Source: Lepas anatifera
Lineage: Eukaryota > Arthropoda > Thecostraca > Lepadidae
Direction: 5' to 3'
Length of the DNA: 64,000 bases
Assembly (NCBI GenBank): GCA_034440635.1
Contig: JAOTON010002098.1
Span: 620,001 to 684,000 of the forward strand
Position numbers and translations under genes: made by a program. Shown piece by piece: positions 60,426 to 64,000 of the stretch (within the stretch, counting starts at the first letter, position 1; every line of letters begins with the position of its first letter). The notes beneath the pieces are model-generated. The model ran no database searches and was not told the origin of the DNA. It was given only the letters and a program-made list of their open reading frames with translations.

Positions 60426-60775
60426 GGTTAGGTTAGGTTAGGTTAGGTTAGGTTAGGTTAGGTTAGGTTAGGTTAGGTTAGGTTAGGTTAGGTTAGGTTA
60501 GGTTAGGTTAGGTTAGATTAGGTTAGGTTAGGTTAGGTTAGGTTAGGTTAGGTTAGGTTAGGTTAGGTTAGGTTAGGTTAGGTTAGGTTAGGTTAGGTTA
60601 GGTTAGGTTAGGTTAGGTTAGGTTAGGTTAGGTTAGGTTAGGTTAGGTTAGGTTAGGTTAGGTTAGGTTAGGTTAGGTTAGGTTAGGTTAGGTTAGGTGA
60701 GGTGAGGTGAGGTGAGGTGAGGTGAGGTGAGGTGAGGTGAGGTCAGGTCAGGTCAGGTCAGGTCAGGTCAGGTCA
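60426..60775 (+). repeat. Telomere-like pentamer array: 54 GGTTA, 9 GGTGA, 7 GGTCA
   Basis: GGTTA runs 60426-60695 with one variant unit, then GGTGA to 60740, then GGTCA to 60775. GGTTA is a phase of TTAGG, the ancestral arthropod telomere unit. It sits in the left arm of the foldback element. Confidence 0.97.
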
Positions 60776-61045
60776 GGTGTGTATGCCCTTGGTTTCTTTT
60801 TCCTAATCTGGGGATATCATCCCTGTTTCTAGATTCTGAGTGCGCCTCTGGTCTGGGTACCACTTTGGGAAATGTTTTAGAAATATCCCCACATTCTGCA
60901 AGAAAATCCCAAGAGATGAAACAGACAGAAGGAGGGAGGGTTAGAGGAGTAGCATAAAGTGTTAATCAGACCAGAGGCACACTCAGATTCTGGAAAGAGG
61001 GGTGATATCCCCAGACTAGGAAATAGGGACCAAGGGCATACACGC

Positions 61046-61120
61046 CTGACCTGACCTGACCTGACCTGACCTGACCTAACCTAACCTTACCTTACCTAAC
61101 CTAACCTAACCTAACCTATC
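61046..61120 (-). repeat. Short mirrored pentamer array in the right foldback arm
   Basis: On the minus strand this reads GGTTA, GGTAA then GGTCA units, about 15 in all, in the order of the left-arm array but without its expansion. Confidence 0.95.
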
Positions 61121-63659
61121 CCTCATTTCCTCCTATTATCATGTGCCTTAGCACGCCTCTGCGGCATCATGCACTCTACTCTCATGCATCTGAGAGCATG
61201 CCTCTTTGGACCTTTTGAACGTTGGACTTCTTATTCAAAAGGTCTAACTTTCAAAGTGTAGAACCTATGAACATTAGACCCTTTGAACTTTGGACATTCT
61301 GATGTGATCCTTTTGAACCGTGAGATGTGATCTGCCTACTACCATAATACCGGACAAAAGTCCTCTTGATGGCCCCCAGTATCTGGCTGGCCTTAGATAC
61401 GGCAGAAGCAGCTTGGCGGCGGAACTTGAGCTGGTCGTCCATGAACACACCCAGGTCTTTTTCGATGGTCAGCTCAGTCAGGGGTTGACCGCTCATTTCG
61501 TAGTGCCGATGACTATTGTTGTGTCCAATATGGAGCATGCTGCATTTCGAAACATTGAAGGGCAGGAGCCATCTGTCAGACCATGATTCTAGTCTGTGAA
61601 GGTCCTCTTGCAAGGCACATGCACCCTCTCGACTACCTACTTCACCAAATACTTTCCCATCATCTGCAAATAGTCGGACACTACTTTGCAGTCCCTGGGG
61701 CAAGTCGTTCACGAACAAGACAAATAGTGTCGGGCCCAGGACCGATCCCTGTGGTATACCGCTGGTCACCGGAGCCCAGTCTGATAGTGCTCCATTAACC
61801 CTGACCCTCTGGCTCCTACCCGTCAGGAAAGACTTGATCCAGCAGAGAACTCTTCATCCTATGCCTACGCTTCTCAGTTTCAGGATTAATCACTTGTGGG
61901 GCACAGAATCAAAAGCCTTAGAGAAGTCCAAATAGGCAATATCTACTGGGAGGCCGTCTTTAAGCACTTGGGTCCCGTGCTCTAAAGAGCTAAGCAGCTG
62001 GGTGGTACAGGACCTTTTCGGAATAAATCTGTGCTGAGCATCATTCAACTGTCCAGTCTCCAGCATGTGGGCAAGCAGTGCATCCTTGACCAAGGACTCC
62101 ATAACTTTTGATGGGACCGAAGTAAGGCTGACAGGTCGATAATTAGGTGGATTGTTTCTGCCTCCCTTTTTATAGATTGGAACTACCTCAGCAACTTTCC
62201 AATCGCTTGGTAGGTCACCACTCGAGAGAGACTTCCTGAATATGGAGCAGAGAGGAAGGCTCAATGGTGCGGCTGCCTCCTTCAGCACTCGGGGCGGCAA
62301 ACCGTCAGGTCCAGGTGATGAGAACTGCTTCAACCCTCGCAGCTTTGACTCTACCATAGCGGGAGTGATGTTGATATCTTCCAATATCGGTCCATTCTCT
62401 TGAGGGGGAGTGTCAGGTAGTCCATCACCAGCGTGCTCAACCGTGAATACATTGCGGAAGAAAGCAGACAATATTTCTGCCCTCTCTGAGTCACTAGAAG
62501 CAACAGTCCCGTCTTCTCTTTTTAAGTCTTGTACCTTGTCCTTTAGCTTAGTTTGTGAGCGGGCATAACCCCAGAAGGCCTTAGGATTCTCCTTGACTTG
62601 GCTAGCTATTCGCTGCTGATGGCCCTTACGGAGGCGGGGACAACCTTCTAAGGTCATTTCTCTTGGTCCTATAGACTTCCCAAAGTGCATCTCGTTGGAT
62701 CCCAGCTGGAGTGGTCTTGATGTTGTGCCAGAGTTTTTTCTTTTGCTTAATCATCTGTAGAGCTGATCTGTTAACATATTCCCTATTATTCTTTCGCCGG
62801 GATGAAATGTGAGGTTCACAATCCTGAATCATACCCCTGACTTTATTCAGAAAGAAGGCATACTCATGTTCCATGTCAAGAGTGGAGACTGCCTGCCAAT
62901 CAACCTCCTGTGCCAGGCTCCTCAGTTTGGGATAGTCACCTCTGGAAAAAGCTAGGTGGGGACGGTTTGCAGTCGGCCTAGACCTCTTCCAACATGCTAT
63001 CTTCATCTTGAGGCACAAGTGATCACTGCAGCCCAACCCTGGCATGTAGCTTACATCACGAATTGTATCATCATCAAGAGAAAAGACCAAGTCTAGTATG
63101 TGCGGGGTTTCTCTAATACGATATCTTGTTGGCCTAGTAATGTTCTGGATAAGAAAGCAGTCCCTTGTTGCTTCCAAAAAGAAATGAGATATATGGTTTG
63201 CTGGATCTGTAGACATTCCCATCTCCCAGTCAATATTTGGGAAGTTGAAATCACCCATGATTACCAACTTTTGAGGTCTTGCAGATGTAACGATTTTGAA
63301 CATGTTGCATAGTGCAAGGTTATTCTGGAGGGCACTGCTGGGACTGCGGCAGATACAGCCAATCAATAAACTCTCCTGGCCAGTAAGCCCAATTTGCACC
63401 CAAATGTGTTCTGAAAACTCAACCTCCGGAAAGAAGACTTCTTGGCAGTGTAGCTCCTCTTTAACAAAAACGGCTAGTCCTCTGATGCCAGCAGGACCCT
63501 GCCTCTGCAGCTGTGGATCAAAATTAAGAAACATACTAAATTCTGGTAATGCAAGACAAGCCGGCAGAATGGGAGAATTTCTTCATTTTTATTGGAATAT
63601 TATGTTTTATGAGCCACATCTGTGGTGAAGTCTGATCTAGCAGGATAGTTCCATTTATA

Positions 63660-64000
63660 TCTTTTAAGTGTATTTCCCAATCTGTCTCCAGCAAGATACA
63701 ACTATTTGCTGATGATGCGAAGCTGTATGAGACAGTTTGCTCTTACAGACAAGTGGAAAAGCTACAGCAGGACATGGACTCGCTCAGCCATTGGTCGGTG
63801 TTATGGCAGCTCCCCTTCAACCAGGAAAAGTGCACAACCCTTCACATTGGCCCAGGAAACAGCAGACAGACATATACACTTAGTGGCACGCCCATCTCCT
63901 CTGTTCAAACCGAGCGTGACCTGGGTATCACTATAGATGCAGAACGGAAGTTCAGGGCCCAGGCTGCTAGGTCGATTGCCAAGGCGAACCAAGTTCTGGG
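63660..64000 (+). mobile_element. CR1-like reverse transcriptase fragment running off the window
   Basis: From about 63690 the plus strand encodes KIQLFADDAKLYETVC, then VLWQLPFNQEKCTTLHIG and ERDLGITIDAERKFRAQAAR. FADD is the catalytic box. It is a different, more diverged subfamily than the two larger copies, is 5' truncated, and continues past 64000. Confidence 0.9.

Larger units (their letters stand above)
59465..61351. mobile_element. Foldback DNA transposon with 9-bp target duplication and telomere-like repeats
   Basis: GGACAAAAG at 59456-59464 and 61352-61360 is a perfect 9-bp target duplication. The ends GGTATTATGGTAGTAGGCAG are perfect inverted repeats. The inverted arms continue inward almost to the middle (loop about 60862-60967), interrupted on the left by a 726-bp insertion. 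Both arms contain pentamer repeats in mirrored order. No transposase. A 9-bp duplication and very long inverted arms suggest a Mutator-like foldback. Confidence 0.93.
58856..63534 (-). mobile_element. CR1-like non-LTR retrotransposon, minus strand, split by a foldback element
   Basis: Same family as the 54.8-57.4 kb copy. The endonuclease part (63534 to about 62640) has GDFNFPNIDW and SDHLCLKM. A small indel near 62645 shifts to the next frame (62690-61890), with PGPDGLPPRVL, NYRPVSLTSVPSKVM and AYLDFSKAFDSVPHK. A TGA at 61890-61892 and another near 61855 interrupt it. The rest of the reverse transcriptase (61769 on) has GIPQGSVLGPTLF and LFADDGKVF. It stops at KRTFV, where the foldback element is inserted, and resumes on the far side (59453-58956) with HVMTLLFKALVRPHLEYANV to the stop. 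Tail at 58856-58878. Confidence 0.95.

Noticed and set aside
60426..60775. A true chromosome end
   Set aside because: The array is internal, bounded by foldback arms with a 9-bp target duplication, and sequence continues on both sides.

Overview
The window is animal nuclear DNA, not prokaryotic. Coding sequence is split into short GC-rich exons with GT-AG introns, and most of the rest is minisatellite, microsatellite and transposon sequence. A (TTAGG)n-type repeat, CR1-like and Penelope-like retroelements, and a single-domain phosphoethanolamine methyltransferase suggest an invertebrate, plausibly a non-insect arthropod such as a crustacean. That assignment is inference.

Two real genes were reconstructed exon by exon. 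The first is a complete TM9SF3-type nonaspanin on the minus strand: 12 coding exons from 57965 down to 11735, 1740 bp, 579 residues, with every exon phase matching and a C-terminal K-x-D COPI-type signal. The second is a complete phosphoethanolamine N-methyltransferase on the plus strand: 6 coding exons from 28099 to 39038, 837 bp, 278 residues. It lies entirely inside the 21 kb third intron of the first gene, in opposite orientation.

Layout: 1-11.7 kb is non-genic, with a Penelope remnant, TTAA-flanked elements, small hAT-like MITEs and a 50-bp minisatellite. 11.7-20.7 kb holds exons 12 to 4 of TM9SF3. 20.7-41.8 kb is intron 3, with a 37-copy 48-bp minisatellite and the nested methyltransferase. 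41.8-44.1 kb holds exons 3 and 2. 44.1-57.9 kb is intron 1, with a 4.4 kb long-inverted-repeat element and three non-LTR retroelements. Exon 1 (signal peptide) is at 57.9 kb. 58.8-64 kb is a nest of transposons: a CR1-like copy cut by a foldback element with 9-bp target duplications, which is itself cut by a hAT-like element with an 8-bp duplication. The foldback carries 54 GGTTA units.

The most unusual signal is that several tandem arrays begin at, or are built from, exon boundaries: the acceptors of TM9SF3 exons 4 and 10, and in the methyltransferase the donor of exon 2, the acceptors of exons 4 and 6, and the stop codon. These arrays copy splice sites repeatedly beside the real ones. The two genes also use an unusual share of GTC donors (5 of 16).
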